DNA of 64,000 nt from CAZVCG01 sp964626265 (lineage in GTDB: Bacteria > Pseudomonadota > Alphaproteobacteria > UBA9219). Shown one piece after another: positions 8,584 to 17,466 of this stretch (the stretch's first letter is position 1; each line of letters begins with the position of its first letter). Where the stretch lies: positions 1 through 64,000 of the forward strand of contig CAZVCG010000004.1 of NCBI GenBank assembly GCA_964626265.1, given 5' to 3'. The notes beneath the pieces are model-generated. The model saw only the letters and a program-made list of their open reading frames with translations. It was not told the origin of the DNA and ran no database searches. The position numbers and the translations under genes were made by a program.

Positions 8584-8904
8584 ATGGCAAGAAAAACTTT
8601 CCGCGAACACGATCTGAAAAAGCTTAAAAAGGCCACAAAACTGCTCAAATTTTTGGCCCATCCCGTCAGGCTTTCGATCCTTTGTTACCTTAATCAGGCC
8701 CCGGAGATCAGCGTTGGCGACTTGGTCGAAAGAGAAAAAAAGTACGCAAGCCAGTCGCAGGTATCGCAATACCTTGCCCAATTACGCGCTATGGGCTTTG
8801 TCACGACACGCCGCGATAAACAGACGATTTTTTACCGTCTGACCTCTCAAGAGGCTAAATCCGTCCTTTCAACCCTCAAAAGCCTGTATTGCGGTAAGCC
8901 TTGA
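8584..8904 (+). CDS. ArsR-family repressor, BigR/SqrR (persulfide sensor) type
   Basis: 106-residue winged-helix repressor. LKFLAHPVRLSILCYL begins the ArsR fold and SQSQVSQYLAQLRAMGFVTTRR is the recognition helix and wing. Cysteines at residues 34 (SILCYL) and 103 (SLYC) sit where BigR and SqrR have the pair that forms a tetrasulfide link on exposure to reactive sulfur. The spacing is 69 residues because of a short insertion before the recognition helix (REKKYAS); the usual spacing is about 66. Divergent from the rhodanese-DUF2892 gene, which it presumably represses. Other ArsR classes (arsenic, zinc) are less likely because their metal motifs are absent. Confidence 0.8.
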   Translation: MARKTFREHDLKKLKKATKLLKFLAHPVRLSILCYLNQAPEISVGDLVEREKKYASQSQVSQYLAQLRAMGFVTTRRDKQTIFYRLTSQEAKSVLSTLKSLYCGKP

Positions 8905-8966
8905 AATATAAGTGAACCTATCCCATATAGTGATCAGGTTCACCATATTTTTCAGAGTCTTAACCC

Positions 8967-10826
8967 ATGACCGAAGAACGCATGGCCTTTAAGGCCGAAG
9001 TCAGCCGCCTGCTCGACATCGTCGTCCATTCGCTTTACAGCGAAAAAGAGATTTTTCTGCGCGAGTTGATCTCCAACGCCTCTGACGCCTGCGACAAGTT
9101 GCGATATGAGGCCCTCACCCGCCCCGAGCTTACGGACGATGATCCCGACTATAAAATAACCATAACGACCGACCGCAAAGCCCGTACCATTACGGTTTCC
9201 GACAACGGCATCGGCATGACAAAGGACGAGTTGGTGGAGAACCTAGGCACGATCGCGCGTTCCGGCACGCTCGATTTTCTGAAGAAACTTGAGGAGTCCA
9301 AACAAAAGCCGGATATGAGCGTCATCGGGCAATTCGGCGTCGGCTTCTATGCGTCGTTCATGGTCGCTCAAATGGTCGAAGTCCGTTCGCGCAAGGCGGG
9401 GAGCGAAGAGTCATGGGCTTGGGAATCCGATGGCCGGGGCGAATTCTCGGTCGAAGTTGATAGCAAAAAAACGCGCGGCACAGACGTTACGCTTTATCTC
9501 AAGCAAGGCGAAGACGAATTCCTGAAGGAAGACAGGCTTCGCGCTGTTATAACCCGCTATTCGGATCATCTCGCGCTACCGATCTATCTCAACGACGACC
9601 CGAAGCCCGTCAACCGCGCTAGCGCCCTATGGATGCGGCCGAAAAGCGAGATCACATCCGAACAATATAATGAGTTTTATCATCATGTCGCGCATGCCTT
9701 CGAGGAACCTGCCCTGACGATGCACTGGAAGGCCGAAGGCAAGATCGAATATACGGGCCTGCTCTATGTTCCGGGCACGAAGCCTTACGACCTTTTCGAT
9801 CCGCGCCGTCGTCACAGTGTCAAGCTCTACGTCAAACGGGTATTCATCACCGACCACGCCGATGGCCTTATCCCCCCCTACTTGCGCTTTCTGCGCGGTC
9901 TTGTGGACAGCGAAGATCTGCCGCTTAACGTCAGCCGCGAAATGCTGCAATATAGCCCGATGCTCGCCAAAATTCGCCAAGGCGTAGTGAGAAAGGTTCT
10001 GGGCGACTTCGCCAAACTGGCCGACGACAAGGAAAAGTTCAAAACATTCTGGATAAACTTTGGCGCAGTTATTAAGGAAGGCCTTTACGAAGACCAGGAC
10101 CACCGAGACCTGCTTTTAAAAGTCGTCCATGCCCCTTCGACTCATGACGGTTCGCTAACATCGCTCGCCGATTACGTCTCCCGCATGAAGGATGGCCAGG
10201 ACGCTATCTACTATATCAACGGCGACAATCTGCAGGCGCTCGCCTGCAGCCCGCATCTTGAAGGCTTCCGCGCGCGTGGCATCGAAGTCTTGCTACTAAC
10301 CGATCAAGTCGACGATTTCTGGCCCACTTCAGTTAGCGAATATCAGGGTAAGAAGTTTAAATCCGTCACTCGCGCAGGGCAAGACCTCAGCAAATGGCCG
10401 CTCGAGGACGAAAAGAGCAAAAAGAAAGACACAGAAGAAACGCCTGCGGCCGACCTCGCCTCGCTCATCGCGCTGATGAAGCTGACCCTCGGCGAACATG
10501 TCAAGGATGTGCGCGAGTCCAAGCGTCTGACCGACAGCCCCGTTTGCCTTGCTGCCGACGAAGGTGACATCGACATTCACCTTGAGCGCTTTTTGAAACA
10601 GCACAATCAGTTGAACGTGCCAACCCAACGCATTCTGGAAATCAACCCGCGCCATGCGCTTATCCGCAAGATGGCGGAACGCGCGTCAAAAGACGGCGCA
10701 AAAACCGAACTTGAAGACCTGATCGTGCTCTTGCTGGATCAGGCTCGGCTGCTGGAAGGCGAAACCATCGCCGATCCTGCCGGCTTCGGAAAACGGTTGG
10801 GCAATCTTCTTTCGAAATTATTTTAG
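8967..10826 (+). CDS. htpG: Molecular chaperone HtpG (Hsp90)
   Basis: Cytoplasmic ATP-dependent dimeric chaperone. 619 residues, the usual length. The GHKL ATPase motifs are complete: ELISNASDACDKLRYE (Mg and ATP contact), VSDNGIGM, GTIARSGT and GQFGVGFYASFMV. The middle domain carries the catalytic-loop arginine region (LPLNVSREMLQ) and the C-terminal dimerisation domain ends near LGNLLSKLF. ATG start follows the ArsR gene by 62 bases, preceded by a possible hairpin region (GAACCTATCCC...GATCAGGTTC) that could be an ArsR terminator or leader. Its stop overlaps the convergent chemoreceptor gene by four bases. Confidence 0.97.
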   Translation: MTEERMAFKAEVSRLLDIVVHSLYSEKEIFLRELISNASDACDKLRYEALTRPELTDDDPDYKITITTDRKARTITVSDNGIGMTKDELVENLGTIARSGTLDFLKKLEESKQKPDMSVIGQFGVGFYASFMVAQMVEVRSRKAGSEESWAWESDGRGEFSVEVDSKKTRGTDVTLYLKQGEDEFLKEDRLRAVITRYSDHLALPIYLNDDPKPVNRASALWMRPKSEITSEQYNEFYHHVAHAFEEPALTMHWKAEGKIEYTGLLYVPGTKPYDLFDPRRRHSVKLYVKRVFITDHADGLIPPYLRFLRGLVDSEDLPLNVSREMLQYSPMLAKIRQGVVRKVLGDFAKLADDKEKFKTFWINFGAVIKEGLYEDQDHRDLLLKVVHAPSTHDGSLTSLADYVSRMKDGQDAIYYINGDNLQALACSPHLEGFRARGIEVLLLTDQVDDFWPTSVSEYQGKKFKSVTRAGQDLSKWPLEDEKSKKKDTEETPAADLASLIALMKLTLGEHVKDVRESKRLTDSPVCLAADEGDIDIHLERFLKQHNQLNVPTQRILEINPRHALIRKMAERASKDGAKTELEDLIVLLLDQARLLEGETIADPAGFGKRLGNLLSKLF

Positions 10827-12502
10827 GCCGCCCTTATCTTCGCGATAAATCCATCGACGATGGAGCGTAATGTTTCGGACTCGCGCGACAACTGGTTGGC
10901 AGCGCTAAGCACCTGACTTGAAGACGCGCCAGCTTCATGGGCGGCTTTCGTCACCCCGCTGATATTCCGCGAAACCTCGTCCGTGCCTTGCGAGGCTTGC
11001 TGGACATTCCGCGTAATTTCCCGTGTCGCCGCCCCCTGCTCCTCGACAGCCGAAGCTATGGTTGTCGAAATCTCATTCACTTTTTTAATCGTTTCCGTGA
11101 TGCCGACAATCGCTTCGACGGCGTTCTTGGTCTGCGTTTGCACATCGCCGATCTGGTTCGTGATGTCCTGAGCGGCGTTGGCCGCTTGATTGGCGAGGTT
11201 TTTGACTTCCGTCGCCACCACGGCGAACCCGCGCCCTGCTTCACCGGCTCTCGCGGCTTCGATCGTTGCGTTAAGGGCCAATAGATTGACCTGTCCCGCT
11301 ATATCTTCGATCAATTTCACTACATTGCCGATGTTTTCGGCAGCCTTGTCTAGATTATGCATGACCTCGCTCGTGCCTTCGGCCTGTCGCACGCATTCCG
11401 ATGCTACTCTGACGGAATCCCCGATCTGGCGATTGATTTCGGCTATGGAGGCGTTTAATTCCTCAGCGGCTGAGGCAACAGTGTGGACATTTGACGAAGC
11501 CTGTTCGGTAGCGGCCGCGACAGCGGTTGCCTGCCGGCTGGTTTCCTCGGATATGGCGGCCATGGATTGCGCGTTGGATTGCATTTCCGTCGCGGCAGCC
11601 GATACGGTTGAAACAACGCCCTTCACGCTCTGCTCGAATTCGTCGGCAGTTTTTAGCATTAGCGCACGTTGCTCTTGCTCCGCCCGAATCTTTTGGGCTT
11701 CGTTTTCTTTTTCCAGCCGCTCCATCTCTATCGCATTGGTTTTGAAGGTCCCCAAGGCTCGGGCCAAATCGCCGATTTCGTCACGATGATCCGTGTACTC
11801 GACCTCGATGGTCTTATCGCCCGTTGCCAAGCGTCCCATTGCGTTCGTTATCCTGTTCAAAGGCACAGTGATGCCACGGCTGACAAAAAGGGCTCCTCCC
11901 CCAATTAAAACCAGCAATAACAACGAAATGCTACCCACGAGGTAAAGATTTTCCATAAAAACTTCCTCGACATCATCGATATAGATGCCGGTTCCAATCA
12001 CCCATCCCCAAGCCTTAAAAGGCTCGACATAGCTGATTTTCGGCGATGGTTTTGCATCCTTTGTTTTCGCCCAACGATAGTTCACATAACCACCGCCCTG
12101 TTGGGCAACCTCGATGATTTCCCGCATAAAATACTTGCCGTCTGGATCTTTTACGTCATAAAGCGATTTTCCGATGTTGGCAGAAACGGCATGCGCGAGA
12201 AGAACTCCCTGCTGGTCGTTGACCCAAATATAGTCTCCATTGCCATAGTCCATCTGGTTGATGGCATCCAGAGCCCTCTCCTGAGCCTCTTTCTCCGTTA
12301 ACAGGCCTTCCTTTACGTGGGCGTAATAATCTTTGACGATGCCGTGCGCCACTTCGACGATATTTTTTGTCTTGTCTTGGCGGTCAAGGATCAAATTATC
12401 GTGAAGGTTGTGAAGGCCGATAACGCATACGGCAGCCATGCCAATAACCATAGCCACAACCACAAGCATTAAACGCTTTTCGATTTTCAACTGATGTAAC
12501 AT
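10823..12502 (-). CDS. Methyl-accepting chemotaxis protein with Cache domain
   Basis: Membrane chemoreceptor of 559 residues. Transmembrane segment 1 is about 12-31; the periplasmic part (about 35-185) is a single Cache-type domain with YGNGDYIWVNDQQG and the late GWGWVIGTGIYIDDV-like strand seen in sCache_2 receptors; segment 2 is about 188-208; HAMP follows (SRGITVPLNRITNAMGRLA). The signalling domain has the conserved hairpin tip (IEDIAGQVNLLALNATIEA and AGEAGRGFAVVA). The ligand is unknown; sCache_2 receptors often bind short organic acids. No cytoplasmic CheA/CheW genes are nearby. A perfect CtrA-type box lies 86 bases upstream, so cell-cycle control with other motility genes is likely. 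Confidence 0.93.
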   Translation of the reverse strand: MLHQLKIEKRLMLVVVAMVIGMAAVCVIGLHNLHDNLILDRQDKTKNIVEVAHGIVKDYYAHVKEGLLTEKEAQERALDAINQMDYGNGDYIWVNDQQGVLLAHAVSANIGKSLYDVKDPDGKYFMREIIEVAQQGGGYVNYRWAKTKDAKPSPKISYVEPFKAWGWVIGTGIYIDDVEEVFMENLYLVGSISLLLLVLIGGGALFVSRGITVPLNRITNAMGRLATGDKTIEVEYTDHRDEIGDLARALGTFKTNAIEMERLEKENEAQKIRAEQEQRALMLKTADEFEQSVKGVVSTVSAAATEMQSNAQSMAAISEETSRQATAVAAATEQASSNVHTVASAAEELNASIAEINRQIGDSVRVASECVRQAEGTSEVMHNLDKAAENIGNVVKLIEDIAGQVNLLALNATIEAARAGEAGRGFAVVATEVKNLANQAANAAQDITNQIGDVQTQTKNAVEAIVGITETIKKVNEISTTIASAVEEQGAATREITRNVQQASQGTDEVSRNISGVTKAAHEAGASSSQVLSAANQLSRESETLRSIVDGFIAKIRAA

Positions 12503-12587
12503 GCTCAGGCTCCCATTGTTTTTATTGAAGCTGGTTTCGGGGATATCCGACAGCTGGCTTTACCGCCGGGAGAGCACTACAATTAAG

Positions 12588-12603
12588 TTAAAAACAAATT
12601 AAC
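12588..12603 (-). promoter_or_regulatory. CtrA-type binding site upstream of chemoreceptor
   Basis: TTAA-AAACAAA-TTAAC on the plus strand, which reads TTAA-N7-TTAAC on the minus strand too (after a leading G). This matches the full CtrA consensus and sits 86 bases before the chemoreceptor start, a normal promoter distance. CtrA control of chemotaxis genes is well known in alphaproteobacteria. Confidence 0.6.
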
Positions 12604-13163
12604 TCGCAATTAAAGTGACAATAGATTAAATATAGAGTGTTCGTTAATGAATTTATAAAAAATATCTAATCACGTCTATATTGTTAGAGTAACGTCATAT
12701 TACATTGCTCGCGGCTTAGAAGGCTAATTATTAGTTCATTTTACATATAATTACTTTAATATTTCAATAATACTACAATTATTATTATATATGTTATTTA
12801 TATCGTAATGCATTAGCTTCGCGTAGTCACGATGGACAGAATAGACTCACTTAGGTCTGGACTCATAATTAACGCTAGGTTGCGTATGCGCTTTACACAT
12901 AATTCTTTCATGGGTTTCAAGCAGCAATCGTAACGTACTTAATGAGCCCGTTAATAACGGGTTGTTTTATTCCCTCTCTTTCGCTTATTATCCGTCTCAG
13001 TTCTGCGGGCGTGATATATCCCATATCCCTCACGCCACCATGGTTTGTCAGGAAAATCAAACTGTTAGTATTTCCTGAACTGTGGTAGATGTTGAGCATC
13101 GATAGCGCCGTCGGCGGCCCGTACACATTAACCTTACGGGCCAGACAGGCAGCGGGACAACAA
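12604..13163. other. AT-rich intergenic region before rne
   Basis: No supported gene. The stretch 12,610-12,830 is strongly AT-rich with runs such as TATTATATATGTTATTTATA and may hold the rne promoter or a bent DNA segment. A 69-codon minus-strand frame at 12,917-13,126 (GTG start, ITPAELRRIISERE near its end) has no ribosome site or known match and is not called. Several promoter-like elements can be picked by eye but none stands out. Confidence 0.4.
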
Positions 13164-13182
13164 GGCTGGCAAGGGGCCAGCC
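13164..13182 (+). other. Hairpin in the rne 5' leader
   Basis: GGCTGGC, a five-base loop AAGGG, then GCCAGCC: a perfect seven-base-pair hairpin about 90 bases before the RNase E start. Leaders of rne mRNAs often carry stem-loops through which RNase E limits its own synthesis, so this could be such an element; no further support here. Confidence 0.35.
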
Positions 13183-13271
13183 ATTAGTTAGAGGCAATGA
13201 ATTTGCCGGCTCTGAGGCGCGCTAAGGGATCCGTTCACTCCCGGCGCGACGGGCAGGTAGGAGAGAAAAAT

Positions 13272-15923
13272 ATGACGAAGCGCATGCTTGTGGATGCCAC
13301 GCATCCAGAAGAGACACGCGTAGCCATTGTTGATAGCTACCGTGATACAAACCGGCTAGACGATCTGGATTTCGGTCTGGCCAGCAAACCTATACTCCGC
13401 GGCAACATATACTTAGCCAAAGTGATGCGCATTGAGCCATCGCTTCAAGCGGCGTTCGTGGAATACGGCGGCAACCGTCACGGTTTCTTGCCATTTTCGG
13501 AAATCCACCCAGACTACTTCCGCATTCCCATGGCCGACCGCTCGCAGGAAGAGCAAGAGGAAGAACTTGCGGAGGCCGAGGCGGAGGACATTGAACAAGA
13601 TCACGACATTGAAGCACCTATCAATGAAGTGGATGCCGATAATGACTTAAACGGCGATATTGGCAATGAGCCTCAAAAGGATTTTCCTGATGAGGTTACT
13701 TCCTCTCTGGAAACCCCGGTGTCTGAAGCCAATGAACAGGCAATGCCGGCTCTTGAGACTTCTAGCGTTTTTGCCGACATTGAAACCCATGACAGCCTGA
13801 TTACCGATTTCGGTAACGCCCTCGTTACTCCCGCGAATATCAGCGAAGTGCCGATGGAATCCACGCCGCCCGAAAGCATCGGCGGCGACATGGCCGAACG
13901 TTTCGTTCGTCGCCACCGTCCGCGCTATAAAATCCAGGAAGTCCTGAAACGCGGCCAGATCATGCTGATTCAGGTCGTCAAGGAAGAGCGTGGCAACAAA
14001 GGCGCTGCCTTGACCACTTTCCTTTCGCTGGCAGGGCGTTATTGCGTCCTTATGCCCAACACCGATCACGGTGGCGGCGTCTCGCGCAAAATCACCAATC
14101 ACCAAGACCGGCGCCGAATGAAGGAAATCCTCGATCAGCTCGACCTTCCCGAAGGCATGGCGGTCATTTTGCGTACTGCTGGCTTGGAACAAGACCCGCC
14201 GGAAATCCAGCGCGATCTGGAGTACCTACTGCGCCTGTGGGACAGCATCCGCGAACAAACGCTTCAATCGACGGCACCCGCGCTCATCTATGAAGAAGCC
14301 AACCTGATTAAACGCTCAGTCCGCGACCTGTTCACTAAGGACATCGCCGAGATATTGGTGGCCGGACAGGAGGGCTACAACCGCGCGCGTGAGTTCATGT
14401 CCGCGCTCATGCCGGATCAAGTCGAGAAGATTAAGCTTTACGAAGGCGCGATCCCCCTCTTCTTCCGCTATCATGTTGAAAGCCAGATCGACAAAATCCA
14501 TAACCCTGTCGTCCAGCTGCGTTCCGGCGGTTATATCGTCATCAACCCGACAGAAGCTCTCGTCGCTATCGACGTTAACTCGGGCCGCGCCACGCGTGAA
14601 AGGCACATCGAGGAAACCGCGCTAAAAACCAACCTCGAAGCAGCCGACGAAATTGCGCGGCAATTGCGTCTGCGCGACCTGGCGGGCCTTATCGTCATCG
14701 ATTTTATCGACATGGAAGATGGCCGAAACAACGCAGCCGTCGAACGCCGTCTGAAAGAGGCGATGAAGAATGACCGGGCGCGTCTTCAAATAGGCCGGAT
14801 CTCGCCGTTCGGCTTGCTGGAATTGTCGCGTCAACGTTTGCGGCCCAGTTTGCACGAAATCAACTTCGAGAAATGCGCGCATTGCGCCGGTTCAGGTTTC
14901 GTCCGTTCGGTTGATTCCGCAGCGTTCTCGATCCTCCGGGCTATCGAGGAGGAAGGCATTCGCCAGCGCAGCTCCGATCTTGTTTTCAACATCGCTACTC
15001 CGGTTGCGCTCTATATTTTTAATCACAAGCGCGATGCTTTGCACGCAATTGAGCGACGTTACGACCTGCATGTCATGCTGAAAGCCGACGATTCGCTCAT
15101 TCCGCCCGATTATAAGCTCGACAAGTCTCGCGGCCGCTCGGGCGGACGACGTGTTGGCCCCGCTGTCAATGCCGATCAGGTTTTGGCAGAGACCGAACGC
15201 GATATGACCGCACCCCACTTGACTGCCGAGGGAACGCCTGAAGAATTCTATGAAGAAACGCAGTCTCAAGTCTTGTTGGATGAAGGTTCCAGCGATCGAA
15301 TTGATCGCGGTTCGCATCGTCGCCGTTTCCGGCAAGCAGGACGCCGCGACCAACGCAGAGGCGGCGGAAGCTTTAGCGGCAAACAAGATAATTCGCAGCA
15401 GAAATTTCAGCCGGAATTTGACGATCAGCCCGGCAACGTTCCCGAAAGCTCAATGTCTGACGAAGGCGCATTGGAATCCATCGGCAACGCTCAGGATTTT
15501 CAACATCAAGAAGGCGATTTCCATGGCCAGGGCGGCGCCAACCGCCGCCGCCGCCGTGGTCGGCGCGGTGGTCGTGGTCGTGGAAACGGCAACGAGGGCC
15601 GCATCCATGAGCATGGAGGCAACCGCTGGGGACGCGAGCAGCAGCAACGCAGCGAGCATCAAGGATCATACAGACAAGAACAATCGCTCGTTGTGCCTGT
15701 TCACGATATCCCTGCCAGTATCCACGAAATCGACACGACTCCGCGCGATCCCTATCACCCTGCGCCGTCACTCATACGTGAACAGGCGCGCCAAGCCGAA
15801 CCCCAGCATGAGTCAAGGCATGAGAACCATCAGCCAGCGCGCGATCCGGCGGAGTATGAAGTCATCAATCCTCCCACGGATAAACCTAAAGGCGGCTGGT
15901 GGCGCAAGCTGACAGGACAGTAA
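13272..15923 (+). CDS. rne: Ribonuclease E
   Basis: Endoribonuclease and degradosome scaffold that starts mRNA decay and processes rRNA and tRNA precursors. The ATG at MTKRMLVDAT has a strong AGGTAGGAGAG before it; earlier in-frame starts are unlikely. S1 domain residues 35-90 and 215-245 are split by an acidic, low-complexity insertion (about 90-212), as in other alphaproteobacterial RNase E. Catalytic metal ligands are visible in AIDVNSGRATR and IDFIDMEDGRN, and the Zn-link cysteines in CAHCAGSG. The C-terminal third is disordered and Arg/Gly/Gln-rich (RRRRRGRRGGRGRGN), suited to RNA and partner binding, ending in a conserved-looking GGWWRKLTG tail. Length 883. Confidence 0.96.
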   Translation: MTKRMLVDATHPEETRVAIVDSYRDTNRLDDLDFGLASKPILRGNIYLAKVMRIEPSLQAAFVEYGGNRHGFLPFSEIHPDYFRIPMADRSQEEQEEELAEAEAEDIEQDHDIEAPINEVDADNDLNGDIGNEPQKDFPDEVTSSLETPVSEANEQAMPALETSSVFADIETHDSLITDFGNALVTPANISEVPMESTPPESIGGDMAERFVRRHRPRYKIQEVLKRGQIMLIQVVKEERGNKGAALTTFLSLAGRYCVLMPNTDHGGGVSRKITNHQDRRRMKEILDQLDLPEGMAVILRTAGLEQDPPEIQRDLEYLLRLWDSIREQTLQSTAPALIYEEANLIKRSVRDLFTKDIAEILVAGQEGYNRAREFMSALMPDQVEKIKLYEGAIPLFFRYHVESQIDKIHNPVVQLRSGGYIVINPTEALVAIDVNSGRATRERHIEETALKTNLEAADEIARQLRLRDLAGLIVIDFIDMEDGRNNAAVERRLKEAMKNDRARLQIGRISPFGLLELSRQRLRPSLHEINFEKCAHCAGSGFVRSVDSAAFSILRAIEEEGIRQRSSDLVFNIATPVALYIFNHKRDALHAIERRYDLHVMLKADDSLIPPDYKLDKSRGRSGGRRVGPAVNADQVLAETERDMTAPHLTAEGTPEEFYEETQSQVLLDEGSSDRIDRGSHRRRFRQAGRRDQRRGGGSFSGKQDNSQQKFQPEFDDQPGNVPESSMSDEGALESIGNAQDFQHQEGDFHGQGGANRRRRRGRRGGRGRGNGNEGRIHEHGGNRWGREQQQRSEHQGSYRQEQSLVVPVHDIPASIHEIDTTPRDPYHPAPSLIREQARQAEPQHESRHENHQPARDPAEYEVINPPTDKPKGGWWRKLTGQ

Positions 15924-15975
15924 TTACCGTTCGGCTTGTCATGTTTTCGCCGCAAGATTAGGCTTACATCTTGAT

Positions 15976-17358
15976 ATGAAAAAGCGGCTTACGCTAATTG
16001 CGGCCTTTTTTGCCATTCTGTCGTTTGGCGCATTGTCGCCGCCTATACCACTGGCTGCGCAAAGTGGGACGCGTTTTTCATTCATCCGCGACGCCGAGAT
16101 CGAACACTATCTGCGCACTCTTGCAACGCCGATATACCGCGCAGCCGACATCGACCCCCAATCTGTCAGAATCTATATAATCAATAGTCCTATCGTGAAC
16201 GCTTTCGTCGCTGAAGGCATGAACCAGTTTTTTTTCACCGGACTTTTGCAGCTCGCCGATACGCCGGAACAATTGGCAGGCGTCATCGCGCACGAAACGG
16301 GCCACATCGCAGGCGGCCACTTGATCCGTGGCCGCGAAGCTATGGCCAACGCCTCGGCCGAAGCCATCCTTGGCATGTTGCTGGGCGTCGCTGCCGGTGT
16401 CGCGACGGGTAAAGGCGACGTGGCTATGGGAGCCATAAGCGGATCGCAGCAAATCGCCCAACGCAATCTTCTCAGCTTCAGTCGATCACAGGAGTCTTCG
16501 GCGGACGCAGCCGCCTTGTCCTATCTTGACCGCGCCGGGATTACCGCAAAGGGCATGAAGGAGTTCATGGAAAAGCTCGGCGCTCAGGACATTCTCCCGA
16601 TTGATCGTCAAGTCGAATATGTCCGAACGCACCCGCTCAATCAAGATCGCGTGGACACCGTCGCGCACCATCTGGATACCAATAATCTCGCGACTGGCAA
16701 TCTCGATCAGAAATTTGCCGTCATGCACGAACGCATGAAAGCCAAGCTCATGGGTTATTTACAACCCGAAACGGCCTTGCTGCGCTATACCGACAAAGAT
16801 CCTCGCGTCACTGCGCGATACGCGCGAGCCATCGCACTTTATCGCACAAACCAGCTGTCACGCGCCTTGTCCCTTATTGACGGTCTCATTAAGGAAGAAC
16901 CCGCAAACCCGTTTTTCGTTGAACTCAAAGCGCAAATGTTATTCGAAAACGGACACGTTGACGAAGCCGCTGGCCTCTACAAGAAAGTCGTCGACGCTGT
17001 CCCGGATTCCGCCATACTCAAGCAGGCTTATGGCCACGCCTTGCTCGAAAGCAAAGACCCCACAGCGACCGACGAAGCCATCCGCCAGCTTACGGAGGCG
17101 AATCGGCTGGAACCGCATTCGCCGGGATCATGGCGACTTTTGTCAGCGGCGTGGGGCCGGAAGGGCGAGGCCACGAAAGACCCCTGCTATACCGGCTACG
17201 CGGCTTATGCCCTTGCAGAGGAAGCCGCAGCTAGAGGCGCGCACCGCGAGGCCAAGCAATACGCCGAACGCGCCCTTAAAATCTTAACCAAAGGCTCGCC
17301 TTATTGGCTACGCGCACAGGACATCAAGCAAGATATGGAAAATATTAAGGATAAATAG
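15976..17358 (+). CDS. BepA-like M48 periplasmic metalloprotease with TPR
   Basis: Zinc protease of the BepA/YfgC group, which in Enterobacteria helps or degrades outer-membrane beta-barrel proteins. N-terminal signal peptide (residues 1-28, ending near PLAAQS). The zinc site is AHETGHIAGGH: His106, Glu107, His110, with the third ligand Glu173 in SQESSADA. A glycine-rich membrane-associated loop lies between (MLLGVAAGVATGKGDVAMG). The C-terminal half (about 275-455) consists of TPR-like repeats (ARYARAIALYRTNQLSRAL, AAGLYKKVVDAVPDS). 460 residues. It follows rne by 52 bases and precedes the DsbA-like gene, the standard alphaproteobacterial order, suggesting a shared envelope-quality role. Confidence 0.9.
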   Translation: MKKRLTLIAAFFAILSFGALSPPIPLAAQSGTRFSFIRDAEIEHYLRTLATPIYRAADIDPQSVRIYIINSPIVNAFVAEGMNQFFFTGLLQLADTPEQLAGVIAHETGHIAGGHLIRGREAMANASAEAILGMLLGVAAGVATGKGDVAMGAISGSQQIAQRNLLSFSRSQESSADAAALSYLDRAGITAKGMKEFMEKLGAQDILPIDRQVEYVRTHPLNQDRVDTVAHHLDTNNLATGNLDQKFAVMHERMKAKLMGYLQPETALLRYTDKDPRVTARYARAIALYRTNQLSRALSLIDGLIKEEPANPFFVELKAQMLFENGHVDEAAGLYKKVVDAVPDSAILKQAYGHALLESKDPTATDEAIRQLTEANRLEPHSPGSWRLLSAAWGRKGEATKDPCYTGYAAYALAEEAAARGAHREAKQYAERALKILTKGSPYWLRAQDIKQDMENIKDK

Positions 17359-17466
17359 CGTTTGAATATGCCCCGCTTTACCACGTAAAACCGTTAACGT
17401 TGACTTACCCTTGAAAACTTGGTTTTGTTGCGCTCCAAGCGAATTAACCATTATCGGGAGTATTCC

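Noticed and set aside
11190..11789. 199-codon frame opposite the chemoreceptor
   Set aside because: Ser/Ala-rich complement of the conserved signalling domain; a shadow.
12917..13126. 69-codon minus-strand frame before rne
   Set aside because: GTG start without a ribosome site, no family, between AT-rich DNA and the rne leader; kept out for lack of support.
17391..17406. CtrA site before the DsbA-like gene
   Set aside because: TTAA-CGTTGAC-TTAC differs from the consensus at the last half-site, so not called.
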